Positions 1-11,364 are shown, counted from the first letter of the stretch. The stretch is DNA of 64,000 nucleotides from Haematococcus lacustris (GCA_030144725.1 JASKMD010000003.1:16414981-16478980), one strand, 5' to 3'. Notes: generated from the letters alone by a model not told the origin. Translations and numbers: made by a program.

Positions 1-511
1 CACCCGGCCATCAGGCAGCCTGGCCACCTTCACCTGGCCTGCCTCCACAGGAGCCTCCTGCTCCATGCCTTCCTGGCTGAAGGCCGCCGCAGCTGCCTCG
101 GCTGCCAAGGGGCCTGTCACAGGCAACACAGGGGCACCTGCACCATGGCTGGCACCCATGGGGGCACTAGGGCCGAGGGCTGCTGCTGGTAGGCTGAGCA
201 GGGTTCCAGCAGGCAGCTGGGCTGGTTGCGGCTGCTGGGAGGTGGCGGCGGGGTGGCTGGGGGCAAACTGCATGGGCGGCCAACCTGAAGCCATGCCCGC
301 CCTCCCTCCACCACCTATGCCTCGTGCGCTGCCAGTCATGGTGCCGTGCGGCGCCGCAGAGGCCTGCAGCAGGTCGGGCTGGCGTTGTGGTGCAGTGCGT
401 GGCCGCAGTGGCAGGTGCGAGCCAGAACTCTGACTGCCGTGCCCTCCGCTGTCATGGGACAGTGACTCTGTAGCCAGCTCTGCTGTATGCTGCTGCTGCT
501 GGGGCTGCTGG

Positions 512-552
<41 letters not shown>

Positions 553-1314
553 GTCCTGCTGTGGCTGCTGGTGGGGCTGCAGCTGGTGGGGCTGCTGCTT
601 GGGCTCCTGCTTTGATGACTGTGATCCTAGCGACTGCTGCTGCTGCTGTTGCTGCAGGGAGATGAGTTGTTGTTGCTGCTGCTGCATGAGCTGCAGCAGC
701 TGGATGTTTTGTTGCACCAGCTGCTGCTGCTGCTGCAGTTGTAGGTCGGGCATGAGGGATTGAGACTGCTGTGAAAGCATTTGAATGGGTGGCTGAGTCA
801 GGTGTTGAGTCAGGTGCTGGGCCTGCTGGACATGCAACGATGACAGCGGCAGAGGCTGGTGAGCTTGCAGCTGGGCAGCCAGCCCTGGCACCTGACCCCG
901 GGCACCAGTATGCTCCTCTTTAACTTGGGTTGCCGTGCTGCTCACAGCAAGGGGGCCCTGGCTGCTGGAGGAACTAGTAGCCGCCAGCAGCTGCACCAGC
1001 TGTTCCAGGCTCATAGGTTGCAGCTGCGCCGCGGCACTGCTGCCAGTTGTGATGTACACTAATGACCCTGGGGGAAGATTGGCAGGCAAAGAATATGGCT
1101 GCTGTTGCTGCTGCACAGCCTGTGGTGGCGGCGGCAGCTGCTGCTGCTGCTGCACAGCCTGTGGTGGCTGCTGCTGCTGCTGTAGTTGCTGCTGCAGTTG
1201 CAATTGCTGCTGCAGTTGCTGTCTGCTGAAGGAGGGCTCGTGTCCTGCTGCAGCTCCCAATTCCTGCGACGCTGGGGTGTCTTCAGCTGCACCGGCGTTT
1301 TGATCATCCTTCAT
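1..1314 (-). CDS. Q-rich protein, 5' end complete, 3' end outside window
   Basis: The minus strand is open for 438 codons from an ATG at 1312-1314 to the left edge, with no stop. The protein starts MKDDQNAGAAEDTP and then becomes very rich in Gln: a run of 12 Q lies at residues 256-267 (positions 514-549), and shorter Q blocks alternate with Leu, Pro and His. The last part (residues 330-438) is rich in Ala, Pro and Gly and ends GQVKVARLPDGRV at the edge. Such composition is common in algal transcription factors and co-activators, but no DNA-binding or other domain is visible in the part present, so the function is not assigned. The many plus-strand Cys-rich ORFs here are antisense shadows of the CAG codons. 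The gene is divergent from the gene at 2283. Confidence 0.7.
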
Positions 1315-2282
1315 CGCGAGCTGAAGCACTGCGGATGCTCAAAAGCGAAATGTGTGCAACATCCTGCTAAGGAAGGCGGCTGGTAGAAGAAATCGCTTGA
1401 AAATGAAGCTCACCGTGAGAGCTGTAAGCGCCCGCTTATTCCCGGAAGCGCTCGATGGATGGAGAATGTATTCTAGTGGCCTGACTGCTCTGCAGCCGCT
1501 GCACGCACGAGAGGCAAGGAGAGCCGCTGAACCCCGTGCAGGCCAACGTCATCTTTTCTGGCCCTGGACTATAGCCCAACAGCAAATCGCCGTACGACTC
1601 GGGCACCAGCCAGCATCATACGGTGCAAATTGTCATACAAAGAATGCAGAAGTGGCGTACTTAGGCTGTGGATGTCTATAGCCAGCTTTGATGTCCACGG
1701 GCTGGGAATGCCAATGGCTCTTCAAAGGCCTGAACAGGAACGTTTTCATGCTATAGGCTCAATTACATCGTTTTTGGGAGAACGGCGCTGTACAATGTAC
1801 ATATCAAATCAGTAGGGTCTAATAAGTAGGGCTGTACATAGCTAATACGTAACCCTACTAAGTACTACCCAACTAGCTAGCCTAGCTAGCCTAGCAGTTG
1901 GCGGCGCAAGTGGCGACGACATCCAGCTACAGTGAGCCAACCACAGCATAAAACACTGAACCACGCACGAAGGGGATGTGTTTGAGCATGCGGTATACCG
2001 TATAGGAGCTTGAGCTAGTCATGTTGGCACAGACACCACATGTCTGTGCCTACACGGAGCTGAACTGTGCATTAGGCACGCTAGCAGTTGCCTGTAAAGT
2101 AACGAGCTCGCAGCCTGTGTTAGATCACAACTCTTGCTTTGTTTTGGAGTAGCAAGAGGGTCTTATAGGTTGCAGGGTCTTATAGGTTGCCCTCCCACTG
2201 CACTCATGTATGTACGTTCTGGAGGTACATAACTACTCATGTTATTACATGTAAATACGTTCTAGAGGTACATTGCTACAAG
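1315..2282. other. intergenic region between divergent genes
   Basis: This 970-base stretch separates two divergent starts and probably holds both promoters. It shows a short palindromic CTAGCTAGCCTAG tract near 1870-1895, a 17-base tandem duplication (GGGTCTTATAGGTTGC) at 2157-2192, and an imperfect tandem copy around TACGTTCT(G/A)GAGGTACAT at 2213-2275, just upstream of the plus-strand ATG. I see no coding exon in it. Confidence 0.5.
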
Positions 2283-5200
2283 ATGGCGTCTCTAGCTGGC
2301 TCACTGAAGAAATCAGTGCTTCAGGACTCTGCCCGAGTGCATCAGGATGCCCGTTTGTTCTCCTCAGAGTACACCTCGAACTACCCGAAGCCGCAGGAAA
2401 AGGTTCGCCAGTGGGTCTGAACCTCGTATGCAGTCCGCACATGCCTGCCATGCTGATATGCTGGCAGTGTAGCCCGCTGCTGTTACTGAAGTTAGTGCTC
2501 GACATGTCATTTCAGGATTACTGGACATGGAAGGACTTGCCCGACTTGCCCTACAAGGACATTGGACACACAGTTACTCTACATCAATCATCACCAGACA
2601 TGTTTGCACGTCTGGAAAGGTGGGTCTGGATCAGGCCCTGCAGCGAGGGCACGTCGAGACAGACTGGGAACCAGCAAAATGCATAGGCCCTAGTAGTTTG
2701 CACAGGCTGTTAGCCTTTCAAGCGTTAAGCTGCTAGTTTTAATGAGGTGCCCAGTGGTCATGGGGTTTGCCCACGAACGTGCCACCAGTGTGGGGTTTGC
2801 AGTCGTCAAGGGTGCGACCGAGGATGCTACAACATGTTTGTAGTAGCTGAGTGAGATTACCCGCAGTCAAACATGTTGCTCCTTGTTGAACGAGTTTTGT
2901 TTGTCAGGGAGGTATGTGTAACTTGTGCATAGTGCAAGTTGCATTTGCACTGATTAATGAGGTATGGGCTATCAAACATCAGGGCCGTACCTGGTAGCGA
3001 TGGAGCTGACAATTCACACACATACCTCCCAGGCACTCAACACAAGCGCACACCTACAATATTTTGACGCTATTGGTCTGTCATCAGTCTTAACTCTGCA
3101 ATCATCCACAGCTCAGGCTTGCTTGTTGCAGGCTCCCTGCCTGTGTCTTGCCTGAGCTGCTTCTGTGCCCCTGTCCTGTGTGTTCAACGTGTCAGCACTC
3201 CCCAAGGCGTCATTCAAAAGCTCGCACCTGCTCTGCCCCGCATCCAGGAGGCTCTTGAGGTGTGTGTGGAGGCCTGCAGGCCCGGTCATTGTGGTCTGTC
3301 AGCTGAGGGTCAGCTAAGGGTCATGCCAATGTCACTCCCTCTCTCACAGGGATGACAACTGGTTTGACATGGAACAAGATGTCGTCTGTGGGTAACCTTA
3401 CTCAGCTACAATACAACTGTAGCGTCATCGGTCACACAATCTCACTGGCATTGCAAGCGGTTTTGATGAGGTGCCCAGTGGTCTAGGGGGAAAGAGTGCC
3501 ACCGGAGTGGGGTTGGTAGTCATCAAAGGTGCGACCGAGGATGCTTCAACTTGTTTGGAGTAGCTGAGTGAGATTATCCACAGTCAAACATGTTGTTCCA
3601 AGTTGAATGAGTTTTGTTTGCCTGTCCTCCCCTTTGTTCAGTTAGGTGTTACGTACGCAAGTGATACTTTTGTTTTGCAATGCTATGGTCATTCGATAAA
3701 GGCAACAAGATAAGCCAGCCAGGGTGTGCTAGCCAGGCTCTGTTGAACCCCTTTCTGGCTCTGTTGTTCACCATCTCCAGACCCAGACAAGTCCTTGGCA
3801 CAAGTCTGTAGTCGCGCCGGAAGCTGAGCAATGGCTGTAGCTGCAAAGACAAATGACCACCTATGAATCTGCAGCTATGTACCGCTAGCAAATGAAGCTG
3901 TGTGCAGGCTGTGTGGCCCTGGCGATGAGCGGCTAGGGTTGAGAATGCCATGCTGGTCACAAGCCATGAGCTGCCTGAACTCACCACGCACCGCCCCCTC
4001 CATCCTGCTGCTGCTACCATTGATGACCTCAGGAGGTGGACCCGCAAGGCTCTGGGTACGTGCACCAGGAGCAGCTGGTGACGAGCCTGCGCAGCACAGG
4101 CATCTTCCTCTCAGGTAGGACGCATGCCTGCCAGGCCTAGCGCAGCGAAGGCACGAGCATTAGCACCCGCACCACCAGCTGCATGGCTCCAGCAGCAGCG
4201 CTTACAGGCTGTTGGGTGTTGTCGTATGAGCTCAGGCCCTTCTCCTTGACCTAGCCAGCCTTGTCCTTGGCTACTGATGAATTGAGACCTGACCCACCAG
4301 CTTGTGGGCAGCAGCAGCAGCGCTTGCCTCTAGCACCTAGCCTTGAGAGCCCTTACCCTTCCATGAAGATAGGCGCATGGTCATAGCGCATGTGGGTCTG
4401 CCACACTGGAGCGCCTGGAACTCTGTGAGCAGCCAACCGGCTTGCTCACGACTAGATGGATGCACTGTCAAAGATGCAGCAGGTACTGCGCTATCACCAG
4501 CCAGCGGCGTGTTCTTGAGCTGGTCCAGCCATGCCACAGCTTGCTGCTGCGCTGGCACACCCCAGCGGCGCAGCACCCTAGCGCAGCACCAAGGCCCAGC
4601 GGCACAGCACCTTAAATGTTGCATCCGCACATTGAGTACAAGACCATCAGCTGCCCTGGTTCTGCCTCCAAAGCCCCATGACAGAGCCTGTAGCATTTGG
4701 CCCTGAGTCACCATGGTCAAACCACCCAGGCCATGGGGGTCACAGGGTCCAGGTAGCAGCCCCCCACCACTCCAACCCCATGTCGCCCCATCCTCATGCC
4801 CATTCTTTGCATGCATTTCATACTTTTGTGTCCTAGTGCATGGAATGATGGTGAGTGTGAGAAGTAGTAAACACTGACAGGCTGCGCTGCTGTGGTCTCC
4901 TGTGGCATGCTGACGCCACTTAAGGCCTGCTGCATGCTGCGGCGGCAGGGGTGGAGCTGCAGAGCCTGCTGCGAGTGGTTCCACGTGACCCACATGGGCT
5001 GTGCAGCCTGGCAGGCCTGGAGAAGCTGCTGGAGGGCACAGGTGGGTTGCCCCTGGCATAGCCCCTGGCCCTGACACCTGGCCCAGACACCTGGCCCTGA
5101 CCCTGACCCCTGGCTTGGCTCTTAATCTGCGGTGGCCATGCTCCCTGGCTAGCCTGGGTGCACAGGCCTCTGCAGCTGCGCTGTGAGCACTGCAGCTGCC

Positions 5201-8200
5201 TAGCTAGGTACCTGCAGCCAGGCTAGTAGCTGTCGAGGCCGTGCTGCCAGCATGCTGCCAACACGACCCAGCATCAGCTCACCAGGCTCACGTTCCCAGG
5301 ACCCCTCTGCTACGCCCTAAGCAGCGCTGCTGCAGGGATGATCTGTGTGTGCTCACTAGCATCAACATCATCACTACATGGTATTCACGATCTGCTGTCC
5401 AATCCCCAGGCTTCCTGAATGTGCCTATCCTGGTGCCAGCTGGGCCTATTTAAGCAGTTGAGCCTGTATAGCTGCCAGCTGAGCGCCTTCATGCAACCCT
5501 ACCTCACCGACTGTGGCTCTGAGCTTACTGCATGACCTGGTGTCCAGGAGCCCCTGATGCAGGCTGCCAAGGGGGAGGCCATGGCACAGGCCCCAGCAAC
5601 ACCCAGGGGCGCCCCAGCTTGCCTCCCTCAGTGTCATGGCCAGATGGCCAGGAGTTTCCAGTGCAGCTGCGCAAGCGGCCAGGCAGCCAGCCTTTCGTCG
5701 TCAGTGCCAGTTTAATGTCAAGGTTTGCTACGCTGGCTGATCGGCTGGTGAGGTGAGTGTGGGGCGGGCGGGCCCAGCACACTGAAGGGTGCGGGGGAGG
5801 TCAGAGGCTGGGTGAGACAGTGTGTGGTTGCTGCAGAGGGCCACTCCGGGTGACCCCATGGGCTGTGCAGCCTGCCTAGCCAACCCCCTACAGCCAGGGC
5901 ACACACAGCCATGCAGGAACACCATTTGCTGCTGTGCCCTGTCCACTGTGGGTCAGCTCCAGGGCATGAGGCCTAGACTGAAATTCCACATTCTTTCACA
6001 CACCCTGTGGCTGCTTAACAAGTCTGGCTGCCATGAAACTCCTTGCCCATCACTATGCTCACGCACTTGGCCCATGCAATGGGAGGTGGTGTGGCACATG
6101 AGCCTTTGCACGTATGGGCGGCTATACACGTGCCTGTGCCCAACACCACCTCTCCTTGCGAGTAGTGTATTGGCCTGCCGGCATCAGTGTTGCCAACCAC
6201 GCCCCTGCCACACACACTCTCTCCAGCAGCACCTGCGGCCTTTGCGTACCCCGATTCCACATTGGCACATGAGTATGAGATGCACTGAGAGGCGGCTATA
6301 GGAGTCTGTGCCTACCACACTGTCCTCAATTGCTGCCTTCCGCCCATGCAGCAGACACTCAACTGCCCCAGTTGCGCTGTGGCGTGCCATGGGGCATACC
6401 CATGGGGCGCAGCAATAAGACGAGATGCATGTGCCATGTTGCATGTGTCGTGGAGGGGAGGTGTGGCCATCTTTGCGTAGCGCACAAGAGGTGTGAGGAC
6501 AGGGTATTCTGGAGCAGCTCTGCACATTGCGGTGCAGCATCACCCACACAGCAAAGGCAACCAGCCTGGACCTTGGCCTGGGGCCAGCAGGTTGTGCCTC
6601 CCACCACCTTCCAATACAACACGTTTCACTCTGTGCCTCTGTCACCGGCAGCAGGCAAGGGTCAGAAGATTGAAGCATGAAAGCGTCCACAGACAACTCC
6701 CCGAGTGAAGCACGGAACAGGGTGCTGCTCGTGCTTGATCTTCCTCCACTGCAGCCTTCCTGGCCTCAGCTTCCTAGGTGCATCCTTGGTGACTACAAAC
6801 CCCGTCCCTGGTGGCACCTCCCCTTCCTGACCACTGGGCTCCTTAAACAAACTAACAGCTTGATGCTTATAAGGCTGACGACCTGCTTAACTACTAGGCC
6901 CTAGGGGTGGTTGTGGGCCCAGACCTCCTTCTAGCTGCTGCCCTGTGTGACCGCTGCCTGGCCTCAGGCAGCTGGTTATGGAGCAGCTTGTAGCTCTTGC
7001 CAGGGGCAGACAGAGCCTTTAGACCCTTCTAGATGCACATCTCCAGGGGGCGCTGCACGCTCTCCCCAATGCACTTAACACTACCAGGGTCATCAGCGCT
7101 CTGTGTGACTTGTTAAGGGACATCATGGCACATTATGGCGACCCTATCGACGCAGACACCCGCACACAGTGTCACATGGTGATGTTCATGGCAGGGGCTG
7201 GCAGAGCTAAAGGCAAGGGCAGGCTGCCAACCTGTACCTGGGCTGGACGTGTTGGGGGCTGGTGCTGCGGCTGTGCCTGGACCCCGGCTGCACCCAGCAC
7301 TTGTGTATTTTTGCCTGGCAAGCTAGCTAACAGCCTGCAGTGTGACCCTGATTACCATGCAGCGCATAGGTTCCACAGGGTCCAGGTGGCAGCCCTCCAC
7401 CACTCCAACCCCATACCGCCCTGTCCCCATGCCCGTTCTTCACCTACAACTTGTAAGCTTATGTCCCAGTGTACTGAGTGATAAATAGTGTGGCAAGTCC
7501 CACCAGCTGACGAGCCTCACCAGGACACATGGCTGAGGCCTAGTTTGGACACAAGTCCCTCTTTGGCACCAACCACAGGACAATCCCAGGGGTTGGCCAC
7601 AGCTAGAAGCGGTGCTGCTGTGCCGGCACCAGCCCACACCCTGATGCCCCGCAGGCAGGAGCAGGACCCTGAGAAGGTGCATGCCCTCCTGCGGCATGAG
7701 ATGCTGCGTAGCCTGCTGCTGGAACCTGGGCGCCAGGGCCAGCCTGACTTGAGCTTTCGTGACTGGCTGGCTGCGCATGGTGCCCTCTCATGCACCATGC
7801 GCCAGCAGCCAGGGCCTGTCCCCCCTGAGGTAGGCCCTGCTCTTGCCCTGCCTTGCCCTGCTCTTGCCCTGCCTTGCCCTGCTCTTGCCCTGCCTTGCCA
7901 TGCCTTGCCCTGCCCTGCTCTTGGCCTGCCTTGCCCTGCTTTTGCCCTGCCTTGCCATGCTCTTGCCCTGCTTTTGCCCTGCCTTGCCCTGCTCTTGCCC
8001 TGCCTTGCCCTGCTTTTGCCCTGCCTTGCCCTGCTCTTGCCCTGCCTTGCCCTGCTCTTGCCCTGCCTTGCCCTGCCTTGCCTTGCCCTGCCCTGCCTTG
8101 CCCTGCCTTGCCCTGCCCTGCCTTGCCCTGCTGCTGCCCTGCCTTGCCCTGCCTTGCCCTGCCCTGCCTTGTCCTGCCCTGCCCTGCCTCGCCCAGAACT

Positions 8201-9801
8201 GAACTGAATTGAACTGAACTGCAGGTGTATGACCTGTTCGACCAGATCGTGTACCAGGCCCTATCCATCCCGCCCATCACTCCTCTCACTCAGGCCAGTG
8301 CCTCAGCTCTTGGTTGTTCCAAATCATGTTCAAATGATAGCTTACCTCAGGCTGATGCGTGGGGGCTGCCGCAGCACTTGTGTATTTTCACACAACCGTG
8401 TATTTTTCACTTTTCTGCTAGTGGCTGTTAGTGGCTGCTAGTAGGTACTTCTGTTAGTGCTGCTAGTAGGGCTCAAATGGAGGCCCTAGTGAGGGACAAG
8501 GGGGCTGCCGCAGCACTCACTAAATTTTACATTTATTTTACATTTTACTTACGTGGCAACGGTGCAGAAGAGTGTCACACTGGACTGACCCCCTCCACCT
8601 CCCTCGTCAGTCCAGCGAGCAGCAACCACCAACGCAAAAGCAGAATGATAGGACTCCTGCGCTATGGGGTCATCGTGAGCACGGTTTATGGCCACATGAG
8701 CATGTAGCGACTACCATGGTACAGTCACCATGATCTGTAAGCTCCCTTGCCAACTGCATGGCAAGGATGGCAAACACCTCCAGCATGGCACCTCCATGGC
8801 CCATGCCTTCAGCAGGCGCCACCTAGGGGCTAGGGCACAGGCACAGAGGGGGCTGGTAGGCAGAGGAGGGGGAGGCGTGCAATGGGGTTCATGGGGGGAG
8901 GTCCCACGGGGTGCAGGGCAGTGCAGGGTGGCGCCACATCACTGATGTCAGCAGGTCTGACAATGTCACCAGGCCTCACAGGCAAACCAGGCCTGACAGG
9001 CAAATGCAACATGGAACAGGCCTGACAGTGTGGAGGCGCCACGCTGCTGGCTCCAGGCTGGGCGCAGCAGGCAGTGCTGCAGCCGCCCTGCTGGGGGCCC
9101 CCAGTCCTCAAGCCTGGGCTTGCTGCGGGCCACCTGCTGCTCACAGGGCTGTGGGGGCTCTGCTGAGCAAACCTGCACCCATCTACCAGCACCAGCATGG
9201 CTGACTGCCTGTCTCACCCCTTGCACTTACTGGGTCTGATTGCCACCTCCCGCCAGTCCCCCAGCACATCACCTTGACCTCGACCATTCACCCATCCTCT
9301 CTAATGTCATTGGGGCCAGGGAAGCCCACCAGCAGCTGCATTGCGCCAAGCACTGTTGGGACACTGCAGTCACCCTCCTGCTCCAGCTGCATGCATGGCA
9401 TGCACACCAAGCACCCAGCAAAGGCACCCAGCCTGGACCTTGGCTTGGGGCCAGCAGGTTGTGCGTCCCACCATCTTCCAATACAACACCTTTCACTCTT
9501 CGTCACACTTGCCTGTGCCCCACCCAACCCTGCCCAGCCCTCGCCCTTGCAAGCAGTATAGCGGCCTGCCGGCATCAGTGTTGCCAACCACGTACTGCTG
9601 TAGTGTGTGATCCCTCTGTGTTTGGGCACTCTCAGGGCTGTGAGTACCAAACCTATGACCTCGCCTGCCTGTGGTGCCTGCCTTCTGACCTTGCCCTGCC
9701 CGCAGACGCCCACAGCTATGGGAGGCTCCATGAAGCGCACCGACATGCTGCAGCCTGTTACGGCTCGCGACTCGGGTGGACTGCCTCTGAGGCACCCGTG
9801 A
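2283..9801 (+). CDS. EF-hand-like protein, 9 exons, 307 residues
   Basis: Exons read as 2283-2402, 2516-2619, 3196-3259, 4033-4114, 4949-5041, 5632-5752, 7655-7829, 8225-8293 and 9706-9801. The summed length is 924 bases, exactly 308 codons with the TGA. The start has a good context (CAAGATGGCG). The protein begins MASLAGSLKKSVLQDSARVH. Exons 3-5 hold a helix-loop-helix pair with the phrase EVDPQGSGYVHQEQLVTSLR followed by a second helix, which looks like a degenerate EF-hand pair. The C-terminal half is helical (for example VYDLFDQIVYQAL) and ends GGLPLRHP. I do not recognise the family; a ciliary or calcium-related role would be a guess. All splice sites are GT-AG except the exon 8 donor, which must be GC if the join is right. 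Introns 2 and 3 contain Fanzor 3' repeats, intron 7 a 10-base satellite, and introns 6 and 8 further dispersed repeats. Confidence 0.6.
2672..2901 (+). mobile_element. Fanzor element 3' remnant (right-end repeat copy R1) in intron 2
   Basis: Positions 2672-2743 match the last coding bases and 3' tail of the Fanzor copy near 17740, and 2744-2901 is the conserved right-end repeat, ending GAGTTTTGTT. The repeat carries the hairpin CTACA...TGTAG around AACATGTT and a second inverted AAACATGTT about 35 bases later. The rest of the element is missing, and the flank after 2901 is unrelated to other copies. Confidence 0.7.
3360..3618. repeat. head-to-head pair of Fanzor right-end repeats (R2' minus, R2 plus) in intron 3
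   Basis: Positions 3468-3618 are a plus-strand copy of the right-end repeat. Positions 3360-3440 are a diverged minus-strand copy of its distal half, recognisable by the core that pairs with GTGGGTAA and CTCAGCTAC. The two form an inverted repeat with a short spacer. The minus half is closest to another truncated copy at 19131-19210. Confidence 0.6.
4730..4870 (+). repeat. dispersed repeat, partner at 7366-7500
   Basis: The block beginning at CACAGGGTCCAGGTAGCAGCC is repeated with moderate divergence at 7366-7500, both copies lying in introns of the same gene. They share the phrases CCACCACTCCAACCCCAT and the run around CCCATGCCC(A)TTCTT. There is no coding potential in common, so this is a non-coding dispersed repeat of unknown family. 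Confidence 0.5.
5880..6640 (+). repeat. cluster of dispersed repeat blocks in intron 6
   Basis: Three blocks recur elsewhere. 5880-6020 resembles 27390-27520 downstream of the PKG C-terminal exons. 6120-6210 resembles 9505-9600 (shared phrase GGCCTGCCGGCATCAGTGTT). 6535-6640 resembles 9405-9500 (shared GGGGCCAGCAGGTTGTG). The last two keep the same relative neighbourhood in reversed order, so introns 6 and 8 of the EF-hand-like gene contain related mosaic repeats. No ORF is conserved between copies. Confidence 0.5.
7232..7320 (+). mobile_element. partial CACTTGTG-family element
   Basis: The sequence from GGGCTGGACGTGTTGGGGGC to CACTTGTGTATTTTTGCC matches the left part of the better preserved copy at 39145-39470 and stops just after the CACTTGTGTATTTT motif. 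Confidence 0.5.
7838..8196 (+). repeat. 10-base satellite (CTTGCCCTGC)n within intron 7
   Basis: About 360 bases are built from CTTGCCCTG units of mixed 5- and 10-base spacing (CCTGC, CTTGC, CTTTTGC variants). The tract begins a few bases after the donor GTAGGC at 7830 and ends close to the acceptor at 8224, so it makes up almost the whole intron. It explains the overlapping Cys/Pro/Leu and Gly/Gln/Ala open frames on both strands. Confidence 0.85.
8377..8505 (+). mobile_element. internally deleted CACTTGTG-family element
   Basis: The left end (CACTTGTGTATTTTCACACAACC) is joined after about 45 bases to the right end (GTGGCTGCTAGTAGGTACTT and GGAGGCCCTAGTGAGGGACA). The intact-looking copies at 24196-24475 and 39207-39470 have about 150 extra bases between these ends, so this is a deletion derivative. 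Confidence 0.6.
9000..9226 (-). pseudogene. Fanzor C-terminal fragment
   Basis: The minus-strand reading contains PQPCEQQVARSKPRLEDWGP and then LLRPAWSQQ. These match the segment that follows the catalytic Glu in the better copy at 55256-55895 (PQPCEEGLDCSEPTRPGRW, then LRSAWSK). Only this Cys-bearing segment survives. A diverged plus-strand copy lies at 11100-11260. Confidence 0.6.
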
Positions 9802-10521
9802 AGAGCTAGGAGGCAGTGCTACTCAGTTACATAAGCATCAAGCTTGCATGCCTTTGTGCAGACATGCTCTGCGACAAGGAGGGGCGGCTGAGCTAAGCTC
9901 AGCTCCATCGGTGCACCCTCAGTGACTGCAACCCCCATCCCTGTCGGCACATTGTCCTAAGCAACGCTTCATAGGCAACGGCCTTGCACATGTCCCCGTC
10001 TTGGTTCAGGCTCTTATCTAACCCCTACTATTGATACCGCCTTGCCAATACTTGGGCCACATCCTGTCATTGCTGCCAACTGGTGCGGCTAATGCCAGCT
10101 ACATAGCTAAGCCAGCGTCCCAGCGCAGCATCAGGGTTAGGGTTGAGGTTCATCTACAGAGGACAGCAGTAGGACGAGCCCATATGCGTTGACGGCAGGG
10201 CAGATCGGCAATAGGGTGCAACGTGTGCATGCGAAGGTGCATGATGAATGACGTGGCAGCCATGTAGTTGGTGATGCGGTCGTGAATGCTTGATGAGGCC
10301 TGACACTGCTGTTCTTACTCTCAAAGTCTATAATTTGATGGCATCACGCGCATCGTCACCGCAGGGCTCATATAGGTGCGCGATACTGATTTAATGTTTG
10401 CTTGCTTGTTTGCTTTTTTCATCATGACATGCCGAACAAAAGTTGATGCCAAAGCTTGGTGGACGGGTTGCGAAAGTTGCTCTAGTTCAACTCTCAAAGA
10501 CTCCCAAACAGCCTGCAAGCA
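9802..10521. other. gene-poor spacer
   Basis: I see no convincing exon or repeat here. A telomere-like phrase AGGGTTAGGGTTGAGG occurs near 10133. Confidence 0.4.
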
Positions 10522-10895
10522 ATGTTCCCCTCCCGTGCTCTGGTGCGTGCCCTAGACTGCGCTACGCTATAGCGCGGTCTAATCCCACGCAACATTCAGC
10601 TGAAGTGATCAGCGCTCGTGACGAGTCCTTGCTCCTTTGGGATGCAGCTGCAAGCCATGGGTCCCAGCGGCCTGAGGCCGTACCAGTGGCACGACATCAC
10701 CAACCCAGCGTGGGTGGATCCCGGCACTGACTTGCGGAACTTCACGGAAGGGCTAGTCATTGTGTCTAGCGCTGCGCCGTGTGCAGGTACAATGGCTTCT
10801 TCCATGGCATCTTGCCAAAAGCTACTCTTGCCTTTACACTTGGAGGCACTGCGTATGCGTCTTTCCTTCTGATGACCCAGCCTGCACAGCGATGA
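10522..10895 (+). CDS. candidate small single-membrane-span protein
   Basis: A first exon MFPSRAL (10522-10542, donor GTGCGT) joins in frame to an exon starting at 10648 (after GGGATGCAG) that reads LQAMGPSGLRPYQWHDITNP and on to LRNFTEG. A last exon from 10787 reads YNGFFHGILPKATLAFTLGG, then TAYASFLLMTQPAQR and a stop at 10895. The last part has one clear hydrophobic span. An Arg-containing N-terminus and tiny size would suit a small mitochondrial membrane subunit, but I do not recognise it. The join before 10787 is a problem: the frame changes within about 35 bases, too short for an ordinary intron. The alternative GT donor at 10680 would skip a coding-looking stretch. Confidence 0.4.
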
Positions 10896-11099
10896 GCGGT
10901 GGCCATTGGTGGGGGCGAGAATGCATTGGAATTGCGTAATGAGGACCATAGGGCGGTTTGTAAGGACCTCTGTACAAGACTGGTGATGGCCAAGGGTTAC
11001 AGCACAATAGCAAGGGTTGTGCCTAACTGCTGACCACACATGTAGCAGTGCTGACCCTGTGGCCAGGCCATATCAGCAGAGAGAGCAGCAGGTTAGAAC

Positions 11100-11260
11100 A
11101 ATGGGAGCAGAAACAGCGTTGTGAGCAGCCCTGTGAGCAGCAGGTGGCCTGCAGCAAGCCCAGGCCTGGGGACTGGGTGCCATCAGCAGGGCGGCTGTAG
11201 AACTGCCTGCTGCGTCCAGCCCGGAGCCAGACGCAGGCATGGCGTCTCCACACTGTTAGG
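11100..11260 (+). pseudogene. Fanzor C-terminal fragment
   Basis: The plus strand reads QPCEQQVACSKPRPGDWVPS, then a stop, then LLRPARSQTQ. It is the counterpart of the minus-strand fragment at 9000-9226 and of the Cys-bearing segment at 55256-55895. It is heavily decayed and stands alone. Confidence 0.55.
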
Positions 11261-11364
11261 CCTGGTGCCGAAAGCTATCAGTTTGCTACGCACGTTCCCT
11301 CCTGAGACACTGGACTTTCATCAAAACCAACATGTAACCTAGCCCTAGCTTCAAGTTCTGACAA

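Noticed and set aside
551..763. Cys-rich small ORF on the plus strand
   Set aside because: It is the antisense of CAG/CTG codons of the minus-strand Q-rich gene.
4337..5077. 246-codon minus-strand ORF
   Set aside because: It overlaps plus-strand exon 5 of the EF-hand-like gene and a non-coding repeat, and has no recognisable content.
7843..8289. CPALPCS-type and GQGRAGQ-type ORFs on both strands
   Set aside because: They are translations of a 10-base intron satellite, with no splice or codon evidence for coding.
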